Shown: piece after piece, positions 8,794 through 17,344 of the stretch | Layout: each line of letters opens with the position of its first letter | Numbering within the stretch: position 1 is the stretch's first letter | Source of the DNA: Sphingomonas endophytica | GTDB lineage: Bacteria > Pseudomonadota > Alphaproteobacteria > Sphingomonadales > Sphingomonadaceae | Reading direction: 5' to 3' | DNA length: 64,000 nt | Assembly: GCF_014199415.1 (NCBI RefSeq) | Contig: NZ_JACIJN010000001.1 | Location: 124,001-188,000, forward strand | Notes under the pieces: generated by a model | Database searches by the model: none | What the model was told of the DNA's origin: nothing | The model's input: the letters and a program-made list of their open reading frames with translations, nothing else | Position numbers and translations under genes: made by a program

Positions 8794-9969
8794 ATGACCA
8801 AGCTGCTGACCGTTCTCGCGCTTCCCGCTGCCGTCGTCGCGCTGGCGATGCCGGCCGTCGCCGCCGCGCCGCAGTTCGACACGCCCGCGCCGGTCGCGTT
8901 CATGGAAGACCTGTCGTCGGGCGCGGTGCTGTTCGCGCGCGACGCCGATCGCCGGATGCCGCCGGCGTCGATGGCGAAGATGATGACGGTCTACACCGCC
9001 TTCCAGATGATCCAGCGCGGCGACCTGAAGCTCGACACCGAGTTCGAGGTGCGGCCCGAGACGTGGCAGAAGTGGCACGGCCCGCAGGCGGGGTCGACGA
9101 TGTTCCTGTCGTCGGGCGAGCGCGTGTCGGTCGCGAACCTGCTCTACGGCATCGTCACGCTGTCGGGGAACGACGCGTGCATCGTGCTGGCCGAGGGGAT
9201 TTCGGGCACCGAACAGGCGTTTGTCGAGCGGATGAACGAGGATGCCGCCAAGCTCGGGCTCAAGAACAGCCACTTCGGCACCGCCAATGGCTGGCCCGAT
9301 GGCGGCGTCACCTATGTCACCGCGCGCGACCTCGCCACGCTGGCGGCCGCGACGATCCAGCAGCATCCGAAGCTCTACAAGCAATTCTATTCGCGGCGTG
9401 ATTTCACCTGGGGCAAGACGATGGGCGCCGGTCAGGCGATCACCCAGGCCAATCGCGATCCGCTGCTCGGCCGCGTCGCGGGCGCCGACGGGCTGAAGAC
9501 CGGCCATACCGAGGAGGCCGGCTATGGCTTCACCGGCTCGGCGGAGCAGAACGGCCGGCGGCTGGTAATGGTGCTGGCCGGGCTGACCAGCTTCAACCAG
9601 CGCGCCAGCGAGTCGGTGCGCTTCATGGAATGGGGCTTCCGCGCGTGGCAGGCGAAGCCGGTGGTCAAGGCGGGCCGCGAGGTCGGCACCGCCGCCGTCC
9701 AGCTCGGCAGCGCGTCAGAGGTGAAGCTGGTCGCACCGACCGACCTCAAGGTCACGATCCCGTCGGGCAGCCGGCCGCAGCTCGCCGCCAAGATCGTCTA
9801 TGACGGCCCGCTCAAGGCGCCGATCAAGCAGGGCGCACATGTCGCCGATCTCGTCGTCTCGTCGCCGGGCCTTCCGGAGCAGCGGATGCCGCTGGTCGCG
9901 GCCGCCGATGTCGGCGAGGCGGGCTTCTTCGGCCGCGCATGGCACGGGCTGACCGGGCTGTTCGGCTGA
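8794..9969 (+). CDS. D-alanyl-D-alanine carboxypeptidase (PBP5/6-type, S11 family)
   Basis: 391 aa with a signal peptide (MTKLLTVLALPAAVVALAMP to AVAAA). It removes the terminal D-Ala from peptidoglycan pentapeptides. All three penicillin-binding motifs are present: SxxK as SMAKMMT (about residue 59), SxN as SGND (about 127) and KTG as KTGHTEEAGYG (about 235). A C-terminal all-beta domain (about 285-375) follows. The last residues (GFFGRAWHGLTGLFG) are amphipathic, as expected for the membrane anchor of PBP5/6-like enzymes. It is 62 bp after the lytic transglycosylase and 14 bp before tmk, so it may head the tmk-holB-metG run. Confidence 0.95.
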   Translation: MTKLLTVLALPAAVVALAMPAVAAAPQFDTPAPVAFMEDLSSGAVLFARDADRRMPPASMAKMMTVYTAFQMIQRGDLKLDTEFEVRPETWQKWHGPQAGSTMFLSSGERVSVANLLYGIVTLSGNDACIVLAEGISGTEQAFVERMNEDAAKLGLKNSHFGTANGWPDGGVTYVTARDLATLAAATIQQHPKLYKQFYSRRDFTWGKTMGAGQAITQANRDPLLGRVAGADGLKTGHTEEAGYGFTGSAEQNGRRLVMVLAGLTSFNQRASESVRFMEWGFRAWQAKPVVKAGREVGTAAVQLGSASEVKLVAPTDLKVTIPSGSRPQLAAKIVYDGPLKAPIKQGAHVADLVVSSPGLPEQRMPLVAAADVGEAGFFGRAWHGLTGLFG

Positions 9970-9983
9970 CCGGCGCCACGCGG

Positions 9984-10613
9984 ATGACGACGGGGCGGTT
10001 CCTCAGCCTCGAAGGCGGGGAGGGGGCAGGCAAGTCGACGCAGGCGCGTGCGCTCGCCGCCGCGCTGGAAACGCACGGCATCGACGCAATCGTCACGCGC
10101 GAGCCCGGCGGCAGCGAGGGCGCGGAGGCGATCCGTGCACTGCTGATGCACGGCGACGCGACGCGCTGGAGCGCGCGCACCGAAGCCTTGCTGTTCGCCG
10201 CCGCGCGCGCCGACCATGTCGAGAAGGTGATCCGCCCGGCGCTCGACGCCGGACGCTGGGTGATCTGCGACCGCTATCTCGACTCGACCCGCGCCTATCA
10301 GGGGCTGGCGGGCGGGATCGACGATGAAGCGATCCGCGCGTTGCACGCGTTCGGCTCGCACGGCCTGCTTCCCGATCGCACCTTCCTGCTGGCGGTGCCC
10401 GCCGCGATCGGCGCGGCGCGCGCGGCGGCGCGTGACGGGCTCGCCGCCGATCGATTCGCGCGCCGCGATCCGGGTTTCCACGCCGCGGTCGCCGCCGCCT
10501 TCGACGCTTTCGCCGCCCGCGAACCCGCCCGCTTCACCCGGATCGACGCAAGCCTCGCGCCGGCAGCCGTGACCGCGGCGATGCTCGCGGCGCTGGCGGA
10601 CCTGCTGCCGTGA
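9984..10613 (+). CDS. tmk: Thymidylate kinase
   Basis: 209 aa. It phosphorylates dTMP to dTDP in the cytoplasm. The P-loop GGEGAGKST is at about residue 10, the DRY segment appears in CDRYLDSTRAYQG (about 95) and an arginine-containing lid region follows (RRDPGFH, near 152). The ATG at 9984 puts the P-loop at its usual distance from the N-terminus; longer in-frame starts run into the preceding gene. It is 14 bp after the carboxypeptidase stop. Its TGA overlaps the GTG of holB by four bases, so the two are translationally coupled. The tmk-holB pairing is conserved in many bacteria. Confidence 0.97.
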   Translation: MTTGRFLSLEGGEGAGKSTQARALAAALETHGIDAIVTREPGGSEGAEAIRALLMHGDATRWSARTEALLFAAARADHVEKVIRPALDAGRWVICDRYLDSTRAYQGLAGGIDDEAIRALHAFGSHGLLPDRTFLLAVPAAIGAARAAARDGLAADRFARRDPGFHAAVAAAFDAFAAREPARFTRIDASLAPAAVTAAMLAALADLLP

Positions 10614-11602
10614 CCACGCGCCTCCGCGGCCATCGCGCCGCGATCGATGCCTTTCTGGCGGCGAACAACGGCGGCGCGCTCCATCATGCGTGGCTTCTCG
10701 CCGGCCCCCGCGGCGTCGGCAAGGGGACGTTCGCGCAGGCGGCGGCGATGCGGCTGCTGGCGGAGGCGATGGTGCCGGGATCGCTGCCGCCCGGCCTCGA
10801 CGTTCCCGACGACCATCCCGCCGCAAAGCTGATCGCCGCCGGATCGCACCCGGATCTGCGCGTGCTGCGCCGGCTGGCGAAAAAGGACAAGGAAGACGAA
10901 CTCGCGCGGTCGATCACGGTCGACCAGATCCGCAGCCTCGGCCCATTTCTCGGCACCATGCCGTCGCTGTCGCCGCGGCGCGTGATCGTGATCGACGCCG
11001 CCGACGATCTCGAACGCCCCGGCGCCTCGAACGCGCTGCTCAAGAGCCTTGAGGAGCCGCCCGCCGGCACGGTGTTTTTGCTGGTCAGCCATGCGCCCGG
11101 GCGATTGCTGCCGACGATCCGCTCGCGCTGCCGCCTGTTGCGCTTCGACCCGCTCGACGACGTCGACATGGCCGCTGTCCTCGCCGACATCCTCCCCGAC
11201 GCCGACCCCGACGAGCGCGCGGCGCTGGTGCGGATCGGCGAAGGGGCACCGGGCCGCGCGATCGGCTATGCCGGGCTCGATCTCGGCGCGATCGATGCCG
11301 CGGTCGAGGCGATCGGGCGCGACGGCGATCCGATGCTCACCCGGCGTGCGGCGCTCGCGCGCGCGCTGTCGCCCAAGGCGGCGCAGCCGCGCTACGAAGC
11401 CTTTCTCGATCGCGTGCCCACGGTGATCGCGCGCATGACCGCGCTGCGCGTCGGTGGCGAGCTGCGCGCCGCGCTCGACGCCTATGACGAGGCGCGACGG
11501 GTCGCCGCCGCGGCGCGCAGCCTGTCGCTCGACGCACAGGGCACCGTCTATGAGCTGACCGGGATCGTTGCGCGGCTGGCGTCGCGGGATGGAGGGCGTT
11601 AG
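10610..11602 (+). CDS. holB: DNA polymerase III subunit delta'
   Basis: 330 aa, a clamp-loader subunit of the AAA+ fold. A P-loop-like AGPRGVGKGT lies near residue 31. The later motifs NALLKSLEEPPAGTVFLLVS and IRSRCRLLRF (the SRC arginine-finger motif) are present. Translation starts at GTG 10610 in a GTGA overlap with the tmk stop. It belongs to the run tmk-holB-metG-tatD-MBL hydrolase, in which spacing is never more than 9 bp. No Zn-binding Cys cluster is evident, which is normal for many alphaproteobacterial delta' subunits. Confidence 0.93.
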   Translation: MTTRLRGHRAAIDAFLAANNGGALHHAWLLAGPRGVGKGTFAQAAAMRLLAEAMVPGSLPPGLDVPDDHPAAKLIAAGSHPDLRVLRRLAKKDKEDELARSITVDQIRSLGPFLGTMPSLSPRRVIVIDAADDLERPGASNALLKSLEEPPAGTVFLLVSHAPGRLLPTIRSRCRLLRFDPLDDVDMAAVLADILPDADPDERAALVRIGEGAPGRAIGYAGLDLGAIDAAVEAIGRDGDPMLTRRAALARALSPKAAQPRYEAFLDRVPTVIARMTALRVGGELRAALDAYDEARRVAAAARSLSLDAQGTVYELTGIVARLASRDGGR

Positions 11603-11611
11603 GAGGACGCC

Positions 11612-13162
11612 ATGGGCGACCCCTTCTATATCACCACCGCGATCAGCTATCCCAACGGCCGTCCGCATATCGGCCATGCCTATGAGGCGATCGCCGCCGA
11701 CGCGATCGCGCGCTTCCAGCGGCAGGCCGGACGCGATGTCCGCTTTCAGACCGGCACCGACGAACACGGGCTGAAAATGGTGCAGACCGCGCGCGACAAG
11801 GGCGTTGAGGTCCGCGCACTCGCCGATGAAATGTCGGGCCATTTTCGCGCGATGTGCGACGCTTTGAACATCAGTTATGATCGGTTCATCCGCACCACCG
11901 ACCCCGATCATCATGTCGCGAGCCAGGCGCTGTGGCGCGCGATGGCGGCGGCGGGCGATCTGTATCTCGATCGCTACGAGGGCTGGTACTCGGTCCGTGA
12001 CGAGGCCTTCTACGACGAGAAGGAACTGGTCGACGGGGAAGGGGGGGGCAAGCTTTCTCCGCAGGGCACGCCGGTGACGTGGACGGCGGAGGAGACGTGG
12101 TTCTTCCGTCTTTCCAGATACCAGCAGCCGCTGCTCGACTTCTACGCCGCCAATCCGGACTTCATCCGCCCGGAAGCGCGCCGCAACGAGATCCTGCGCT
12201 TCGTCGAGGGCGGGCTGTCGGACCTGTCGGTGTCGCGGACCAGCTTCGACTGGGGGGTGCCGGTGCCCGACAGTCCCGGCCACGTCATGTACGTCTGGGT
12301 CGACGCGCTCACCAATTATCTGACCGGCGCCGGCTATCCCGATAGCGACATGCCGCACTGGCCCGCCGACCTGCATCTGATCGGCAAGGACATCGTCCGC
12401 TTCCACTCGGTCTATTGGCCGGCGTTCCTGATGTCCGCCGGGGTCGCCTTGCCGAAGACGGTGTTCGGGCATGGCTTCCTGCTCCACCGCGGCGAAAAAA
12501 TGTCGAAGAGCCTCGGCAACGTCGTCGATCCGCTTGATCTGGCGAACGCCTTCGGTGTCGACGGGCTGCGTTACTTCCTGCTGCGCGAGGTGAGTTTCGG
12601 GCAGGACGGCAGCTATGCCGCCGACGCGATCGTGACGCGCGTCAACGCCGAACTGGCCAACGCCTTCGGCAATCTCGCGCAGCGCACCTTGTCGTTCATC
12701 GCCAAGAACCTCGGCGGCGCGCTGCCGGACGTTGGGCGCGCCGAGGCCGCGGACGCGCAGCTGATCGAGGAAGTCGTCGTCGCCTGCGCCGGGTTCAAGG
12801 CCGGCTTCGGCAACCTCCTGCTCAGCCAGGGGATCGAGGCGTGGATGCGCGGCGTCTTCGCCTGCAACCAATATATCGACGCGCAGGCGCCATGGGCGTT
12901 GCGCAAAACCGATCCCGAGCGGATGCACGCGGTGCTCGGCACCCTCGTCCGCGCGATCCGAATGCTCGCGATCGCGATCCTGCCGGTGGTGCCGGCCGGG
13001 GCGGGGCGCGTCCTCGACCTGCTCGGCGTCGACGACCGGAGCCACGCCGCGATCGACGATGACGGCTGGTATGCGCGACAGGCGGCGGCGGGCTTCGTGC
13101 TCGCGACCCCGGCACCGGCGTTCCCGCGCCTTGAAATGCCGGCGGAAGCGGAGCCGGCCTGA
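11612..13162 (+). CDS. metG: Methionyl-tRNA synthetase
   Basis: 516 aa, the short form without a C-terminal tRNA-binding (Trbp111) domain. It charges tRNA-Met. The class I signatures HIGH (as HIGH in RPHIGHAYE, about residue 18) and KMSKS (GEKMSKSLGNVVDP, about 297) are intact. The knuckle region (FYDEKELVDGEGGGKLSP) has no cysteines, so this is the Zn-free type. The anticodon-binding helix contains NQYIDAQAPWALRK. The ATG at 11612 is preceded by a strong AGGAGGACGCC. The stop overlaps the tatD start (TGATG). Confidence 0.97.
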   Translation: MGDPFYITTAISYPNGRPHIGHAYEAIAADAIARFQRQAGRDVRFQTGTDEHGLKMVQTARDKGVEVRALADEMSGHFRAMCDALNISYDRFIRTTDPDHHVASQALWRAMAAAGDLYLDRYEGWYSVRDEAFYDEKELVDGEGGGKLSPQGTPVTWTAEETWFFRLSRYQQPLLDFYAANPDFIRPEARRNEILRFVEGGLSDLSVSRTSFDWGVPVPDSPGHVMYVWVDALTNYLTGAGYPDSDMPHWPADLHLIGKDIVRFHSVYWPAFLMSAGVALPKTVFGHGFLLHRGEKMSKSLGNVVDPLDLANAFGVDGLRYFLLREVSFGQDGSYAADAIVTRVNAELANAFGNLAQRTLSFIAKNLGGALPDVGRAEAADAQLIEEVVVACAGFKAGFGNLLLSQGIEAWMRGVFACNQYIDAQAPWALRKTDPERMHAVLGTLVRAIRMLAIAILPVVPAGAGRVLDLLGVDDRSHAAIDDDGWYARQAAAGFVLATPAPAFPRLEMPAEAEPA

Positions 13163-13941
13163 TGCTCGCCGACAGCCATTGCCACCTCAATTACAAGGGG
13201 TTGGTCGAGGAACAGCAGGCGGTGCTCGAACGCGCCCGCGCGCGCGGCGTCACCGCGATGCTCAACATCGCCACCCGGGAAAACGAGTGGGATGCGGTGC
13301 TCGCCACCGCTGAGCGCGAACCCGATGTCTGGGCGACGGTCGGCATCCACCCGAACGAGGCCGACGCGCATCCGCATGTCGACACCGCCAAGCTGGTCGC
13401 GCGCGGCCGGCATCCGCGCGTGGTCGGGGTCGGGGAGAGCGGGCTCGACTATCACTATGATCATTCCGACCGCGCCCGGCAGCAGGCGAGCTTCCGCGCG
13501 CACATCGCCGCCGCGCGCGCGCTGCAGGTGCCGATCGTCGTCCACACCCGCGATGCCGAGGCCGACACATTGGCGATCTTGCGCGAGGAGATGGAGCAGG
13601 GAGCGTATACCGGTGTGATCCATTGCTTCACCGCGAGCGGCGCGTTCGCCGATGAAGCGCTCCGGCTCGGCCTTTACATCTCCATTTCGGGCATCGTGAC
13701 GTTCCGCAACGCGGTGGATCTGCAACAAACTGCATCCCGCTTGCCCCGCGAGCGGCTCCTGATCGAAACCGATGCGCCGTTTCTCGCGCCTGTTCCACAC
13801 CGCGGCAAGCCGGGCGAACCGGCGTTCGTCGCCGACACCGCCGCGTTCCTCGCCAAGCTTCGCGGTGAAGAAGTCGATGATTTGCAGGCCTATACCGCGG
13901 ATAACTTCCACGCCTTGTTCAGCAAGACCATTCCGGCGTGA
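13162..13941 (+). CDS. tatD: TatD-family metal-dependent deoxyribonuclease
   Basis: 259 aa, a TIM-barrel metal-dependent hydrolase of the TatD/YcfH family with 3'-5' DNase activity in characterised members. Metal ligands are visible: HCH near the N-terminus (DSHCHLN), GESGLDYHYD, a His in VVHTRDAEAD, IHCFTAS, and Asp in IETDAPFLAP. It begins at the base where metG ends (TGATG) and its stop overlaps the next gene's GTG, so it is translated within the same operon. The metG-tatD-MBL order is common in proteobacteria. Confidence 0.95.
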   Translation: MLADSHCHLNYKGLVEEQQAVLERARARGVTAMLNIATRENEWDAVLATAEREPDVWATVGIHPNEADAHPHVDTAKLVARGRHPRVVGVGESGLDYHYDHSDRARQQASFRAHIAAARALQVPIVVHTRDAEADTLAILREEMEQGAYTGVIHCFTASGAFADEALRLGLYISISGIVTFRNAVDLQQTASRLPRERLLIETDAPFLAPVPHRGKPGEPAFVADTAAFLAKLRGEEVDDLQAYTADNFHALFSKTIPA

Positions 13942-14702
13942 AAGTCCGCATCCTTGGCTCGGGCACGTCCTCGGGCGTTCCCCGGATCGGCAACGATTGG
14001 GGCGACTGCGACCCGAACGAACCCCGCAACCGTCGGAAAAGATCGTCTATTTTCGTCGAGCATGAGGGGACGCGCATCCTCGTCGACACCAGCCCGGACA
14101 TGCGCGAGCAGTTGCTCGATGCCGGGGTCAACACGTTCGATGCGGTGATCTGGACGCACGAACATGCCGACCATGTCTTTGGAATCGATGATCTTCGTCA
14201 GGTATACCACGCGCTCGGCCGCCCGGTGGAGGGCTATGCTCGACCGCGCACCGCCGCCGCGCTGCGCCGTCAGTTCGGTTATGTCTTTCAGGGCAACAGC
14301 GGCTATCCGCCGACCGTCAATCTCAATGACTTACCCGATAGTCTTCGCGTCGGATCGATCGACGTCAGCATCGTCGACCAGCCGCACGGCAGCATCACCT
14401 CCGCCGGGCTGCGCTTCGCCGCTGGAGGGCACGTCATCGGATATGCCACCGATATCAGCGCCATGACGGACGATATGGCGCGTCACTATCAGGGTCTGGA
14501 TGTCTGGATCGTCGACGCGCTGCGCCGCCGGCCGCACCCGACCCATCCGGATCTCGCCACCGTGCTCGGCTGGCAGAAGACATTGAAACCGGGCCGCACC
14601 GCGCTGGTGCATATGGACCAATCGATGGATTACGCCGGACTTTGCGCCGAACTGCCGGCGCGTGTCGAACCCGGCTATGACGGATGGGAATGGACGGCGT
14701 GA
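13938..14702 (+). CDS. MBL-fold metallo-hydrolase (PhnP-like)
   Basis: 254 aa metallo-beta-lactamase-fold hydrolase. The metal motif HxHxDH appears as THEHADHVFGID (about residue 75). Further ligands are found in VDQPHGS, ATDISAM and the late LVHMDQSMDYA. The N-terminus RILGSGTSSGVPRIGNDWG and the CDPNEPRNRRKRSS segment match the PhnP / 1,2-cyclic phosphodiesterase-like branch. Members of this branch outside phn operons have undefined substrates. It starts at GTG 13938 overlapping the tatD stop (GTGA). Its own stop overlaps the next small gene in the same way. Confidence 0.9.
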   Translation: MKVRILGSGTSSGVPRIGNDWGDCDPNEPRNRRKRSSIFVEHEGTRILVDTSPDMREQLLDAGVNTFDAVIWTHEHADHVFGIDDLRQVYHALGRPVEGYARPRTAAALRRQFGYVFQGNSGYPPTVNLNDLPDSLRVGSIDVSIVDQPHGSITSAGLRFAAGGHVIGYATDISAMTDDMARHYQGLDVWIVDALRRRPHPTHPDLATVLGWQKTLKPGRTALVHMDQSMDYAGLCAELPARVEPGYDGWEWTA

Positions 14703-14863
14703 CCGACAACGGCATGCAGGCAGTACTTCTGATCCTCGTGCTGGTCTTTCCGCTCTCGGCCTTGCTCGCTCAGCGAGTGCCAGTGCGCACGGCTTTGATG
14801 TACGGGGGCATCTGGCTCGTTATCGCCGCCGCCCTCGCCATCGTCATTCGATTGTTTACATAA
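14699..14863 (+). CDS. Small two-helix membrane protein, function unknown
   Basis: 54 aa, short enough to be missed by gene finders. The GTG at 14699 overlaps the MBL hydrolase stop in a GTGA arrangement, the same coupling used by holB and the MBL gene upstream. An internal ATG at 14714 is an alternative. The product has two hydrophobic segments: AVLLILVLVFPLSALLA, then ALMYGGIWLVIAAALAIVI, separated by a short basic turn QRVPVRT. It is probably an inner-membrane hairpin. It is the last gene of the metG-tatD operon, ending 47 bp before the convergent oxidoreductase gene. No family is recognised. Confidence 0.7.
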   Translation: MTDNGMQAVLLILVLVFPLSALLAQRVPVRTALMYGGIWLVIAAALAIVIRLFT

Positions 14864-14909
14864 CGCTGATTATCAATATTTCAGGTAGAGGTTGGCTCTC
14901 CTCTCCGGG

Positions 14910-16067
14910 TTAGCCCGGCGTTGCCCGTGTCGCTTTTGCCTCCGCCGTCAGCACCAGCTCGGCCGCCAGCAAGGCGCCCTCCTGATCCTGCGACACCGAC
15001 GTTCCCTCGACGAGATCGTTGATGAACTGCGGCCCGAACGGCAGCGGCACCTTCGAGCAGTCGATGTAGCGCGTGCCCTTGCGATCGGCGATGAACAGAT
15101 GGTTGCCACCCGGTCGCCCGGCGATGTCGACGTACTTGCGCAGCTCGATATAACCCTCGGTGCCGAGGATGAAGAGCCGTCCGTCGCCCCATGTCGGCAG
15201 GCCGTCCGGCGTGAACCAGTCGACGCGCACATAGCCGGCACCACCGCTGCCATGGAGCATCATGTCGCCGAAATCCTCGAAGGCGGGATGCTCGGGATGC
15301 GCGAAATTGCCGGTCTGCGACGCGAGTACCTGCGCGCGCGTGCTGCCGGTCAGATAGACGAACTGGTCGGCCTGGTGGCTGCCGACATCGGTCAGGATGC
15401 CGCCGTTGCGCGCCGGGTCCCAGAACCATTCCGGTCGGTTGGGCGCCGACAGGCGATGCGGCGCGAGATTGATCGTCTGGATGACACGGCCGATCGCGCC
15501 GTCATGCACCATCTGCCCGGCCATCACCGCGGCAGGCACCTCCAGCCGCTCCGAATACATGATCCCGTATTTGCGCCCGGTCTCCTTGATCGCGCGCCGC
15601 ACCTCGGCAAGCTGCGCCAGCGTCGTCACCGCCGCCTTGTCGCTCAGATAATCCTTGCCCGCGCGCATCACCCGGATGCCGAGCGGCGCGCGCAGGCTGG
15701 GGATTGCGGCGCTGCACACCAGCTTGATCGCGCGGTCCTGTAGGATCTCGTCCTCGCTCCGCGCCAGCTTCGCGCCGGGGTAGCGCTTGCGGAAGGCCGC
15801 GATCTGCTGCGGATCGGTCGCGTAGAAGCTGGTCAGCACCCCGCCCCCACGGATCATCGCGTCGGTCATGCCGTAGATGTGGTTGTGATCCATGCCGATC
15901 ACCGCGAACGGCAGGCGATATTTGGCCTCGGGCGCCGGCTTGGCGACCGCGGTCTCGGTCGGCGCGTCACCCCGCGTCGCGGATTGGGCCAGCGCGTCGC
16001 CGGCCAGACCCATCAGCCCCGCGCTCAACCCCAGCCCCAGCACCGAACGGCGGTCGGAATGCGTCAT
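14910..16067 (-). CDS. Tat-exported Gfo/Idh/MocA-family oxidoreductase (A), divergent nucleotide loop
   Basis: 385 aa. The N-terminal SDRRSVLGLGLSAGLMGLAG is a twin-arginine signal, so the enzyme should fold with cofactor in the cytoplasm and act in the periplasm. The two-domain Gfo/Idh/MocA architecture is visible: the Rossmann half begins LPFAVIGMDHNHIYGM, lacking the usual GxGxxG. The EKP motif is replaced by SDKA, keeping the lysine. The catalytic-helix segment TDVGSHQADQFVYL keeps the Asp and His. The ATG at 16067 has AGGGGA upstream. It is the last gene of a minus-strand set, 14 bp after oxidoreductase B. By family it oxidises or reduces a sugar or polyol. The substrate is unknown; a 3-keto sugar step is inferred from context. 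Confidence 0.85.
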   Translation of the reverse strand: MTHSDRRSVLGLGLSAGLMGLAGDALAQSATRGDAPTETAVAKPAPEAKYRLPFAVIGMDHNHIYGMTDAMIRGGGVLTSFYATDPQQIAAFRKRYPGAKLARSEDEILQDRAIKLVCSAAIPSLRAPLGIRVMRAGKDYLSDKAAVTTLAQLAEVRRAIKETGRKYGIMYSERLEVPAAVMAGQMVHDGAIGRVIQTINLAPHRLSAPNRPEWFWDPARNGGILTDVGSHQADQFVYLTGSTRAQVLASQTGNFAHPEHPAFEDFGDMMLHGSGGAGYVRVDWFTPDGLPTWGDGRLFILGTEGYIELRKYVDIAGRPGGNHLFIADRKGTRYIDCSKVPLPFGPQFINDLVEGTSVSQDQEGALLAAELVLTAEAKATRATPG

Positions 16068-16081
16068 CGTGTCGTCCCCTT

Positions 16082-17344
16082 TTAAACCGTAACCAGCGAC
16101 GTCGGCCACGTCATCGCCTCGCCCTTGTCCATCGCCTGTTCGCCGAGCAACGAGGCCACGCTGGCATAATAGGCCTGCTGCAACAGCCCCGGCAGCGCCT
16201 TGCCTTTTCGCACCGCCTCGCCGAAGCCCTCGAACTGCAGCATCGTCTCGTCATACTCACCCCAGCCGAGCGACTCTCCCGGCGTCGTCACCGGCAGCTC
16301 CGGGAACCAGGTCGCGCCGCCAATCGGGATCGTGCGCTTGTGACCACGCTTTACATCGGCCTGCATCCGCTGCAACGCCAGGGCGCGGTGCGGCACTTCC
16401 TGATAGATGCGGCCGAGCTCGGGCTCGATCGTGCCCTTGCTGCCCTGCACCTGCTCCTCACACCCATAACGTGCGTTGTTGAGCAACGAGGTGTAGATGA
16501 CCTTCCGCCCGCCGGCATATTCGTAGATCAGCGCGACATGGTCATAGACCTCGCGCCCGTCCTTCCAGAAGCAGATGCTGCCCGACCCGATCACCCGCGT
16601 CGGCACCGCGTCGAGGAACCAGTTGCCGACCTGTAGCTGATGCGTCGCCAGCTCGGTCATCAATCCGGCCGAACTCTCGCGGTAAAGCCGCCAGTTGATG
16701 CGGCGGTCGTCGCTATCGGCAGGAACCGGCCGCCGCCACGCATTGTTGCGGTGCCAGCTGGCGCGGATCTGCGTCACCGGGCCTATCTCGCCGGCTTTGA
16801 CGCGCCGCAAGGCGTTGAGATAGGTCGGGTGGAACATCCGCTGATGCCCGATCTGGAGCACCTTGCCCCGCGTCCGCGCGCGCTCGACCATCGCGCCGCA
16901 ATCGGCGATCGTCCGCGCCATCGCCTTCTCGCACCAGACGTGCAGCCCGGCGTCCATCGCGTCGAACGTATGCTGCGCGTGACGGTGGAGCGGCGTCGCG
17001 ATCACCACCGCGTCGAGCCCGCGCGTGTCCAGCATTGCACGATGGTCGCTGAATTCGGGCGTTCCCGCCGCCACCCATTGCCGCGCCTTGGCGAGATTCG
17101 GCGCGTAAGTGTCGCAGAGCGCGGCGACCATGCAGTTGCGCGTCTTGGCGATGTTCTGGATCAGCGCCCGCCCGCGATCGCCGGTGCCGATCACCCCCAG
17201 TCGTACCTTGCCGGCGCCGGCCGTTTCCGCCCCCGCCGCCATCGCGACCCATGGCGTCGCCGTCGCCATCACCCCGCCGGCGCTGGCCATCAGCACGCGG
17301 TCGAGGAAGGTCCGGCGGGTCAGGTCGAAGAACTTGTCGGTCAT
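16082..17344 (-). CDS. Tat-exported Gfo/Idh/MocA-family oxidoreductase (B)
   Basis: 420 aa. A twin-arginine signal (DLTRRTFLDRVLMASAGG) is followed by a normal Rossmann motif VIGTGDRGRAL. The EKP position reads CEKA, and a catalytic-domain helix reads MTELATHQLQVGNWF with the conserved His. The ATG at 17344 shares a base with the stop of the ApbE-like gene (TGATG), so the two are translationally coupled. Family members act on sugars, inositols or glycosides with tightly bound NAD(P), and export suggests a periplasmic substrate. It differs clearly in sequence from oxidoreductases A and C, so the locus holds three distinct paralogues rather than a recent duplication. Confidence 0.88.
   Translation of the reverse strand: MTDKFFDLTRRTFLDRVLMASAGGVMATATPWVAMAAGAETAGAGKVRLGVIGTGDRGRALIQNIAKTRNCMVAALCDTYAPNLAKARQWVAAGTPEFSDHRAMLDTRGLDAVVIATPLHRHAQHTFDAMDAGLHVWCEKAMARTIADCGAMVERARTRGKVLQIGHQRMFHPTYLNALRRVKAGEIGPVTQIRASWHRNNAWRRPVPADSDDRRINWRLYRESSAGLMTELATHQLQVGNWFLDAVPTRVIGSGSICFWKDGREVYDHVALIYEYAGGRKVIYTSLLNNARYGCEEQVQGSKGTIEPELGRIYQEVPHRALALQRMQADVKRGHKRTIPIGGATWFPELPVTTPGESLGWGEYDETMLQFEGFGEAVRKGKALPGLLQQAYYASVASLLGEQAMDKGEAMTWPTSLVTV

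Noticed and set aside
10298..13045. Very long open frame (about 915 codons) antisense to tmk, holB and metG
   Set aside because: Arg/Asp/His-rich translation without any domain, lying opposite three clearly functional genes; a high-GC antisense artefact.
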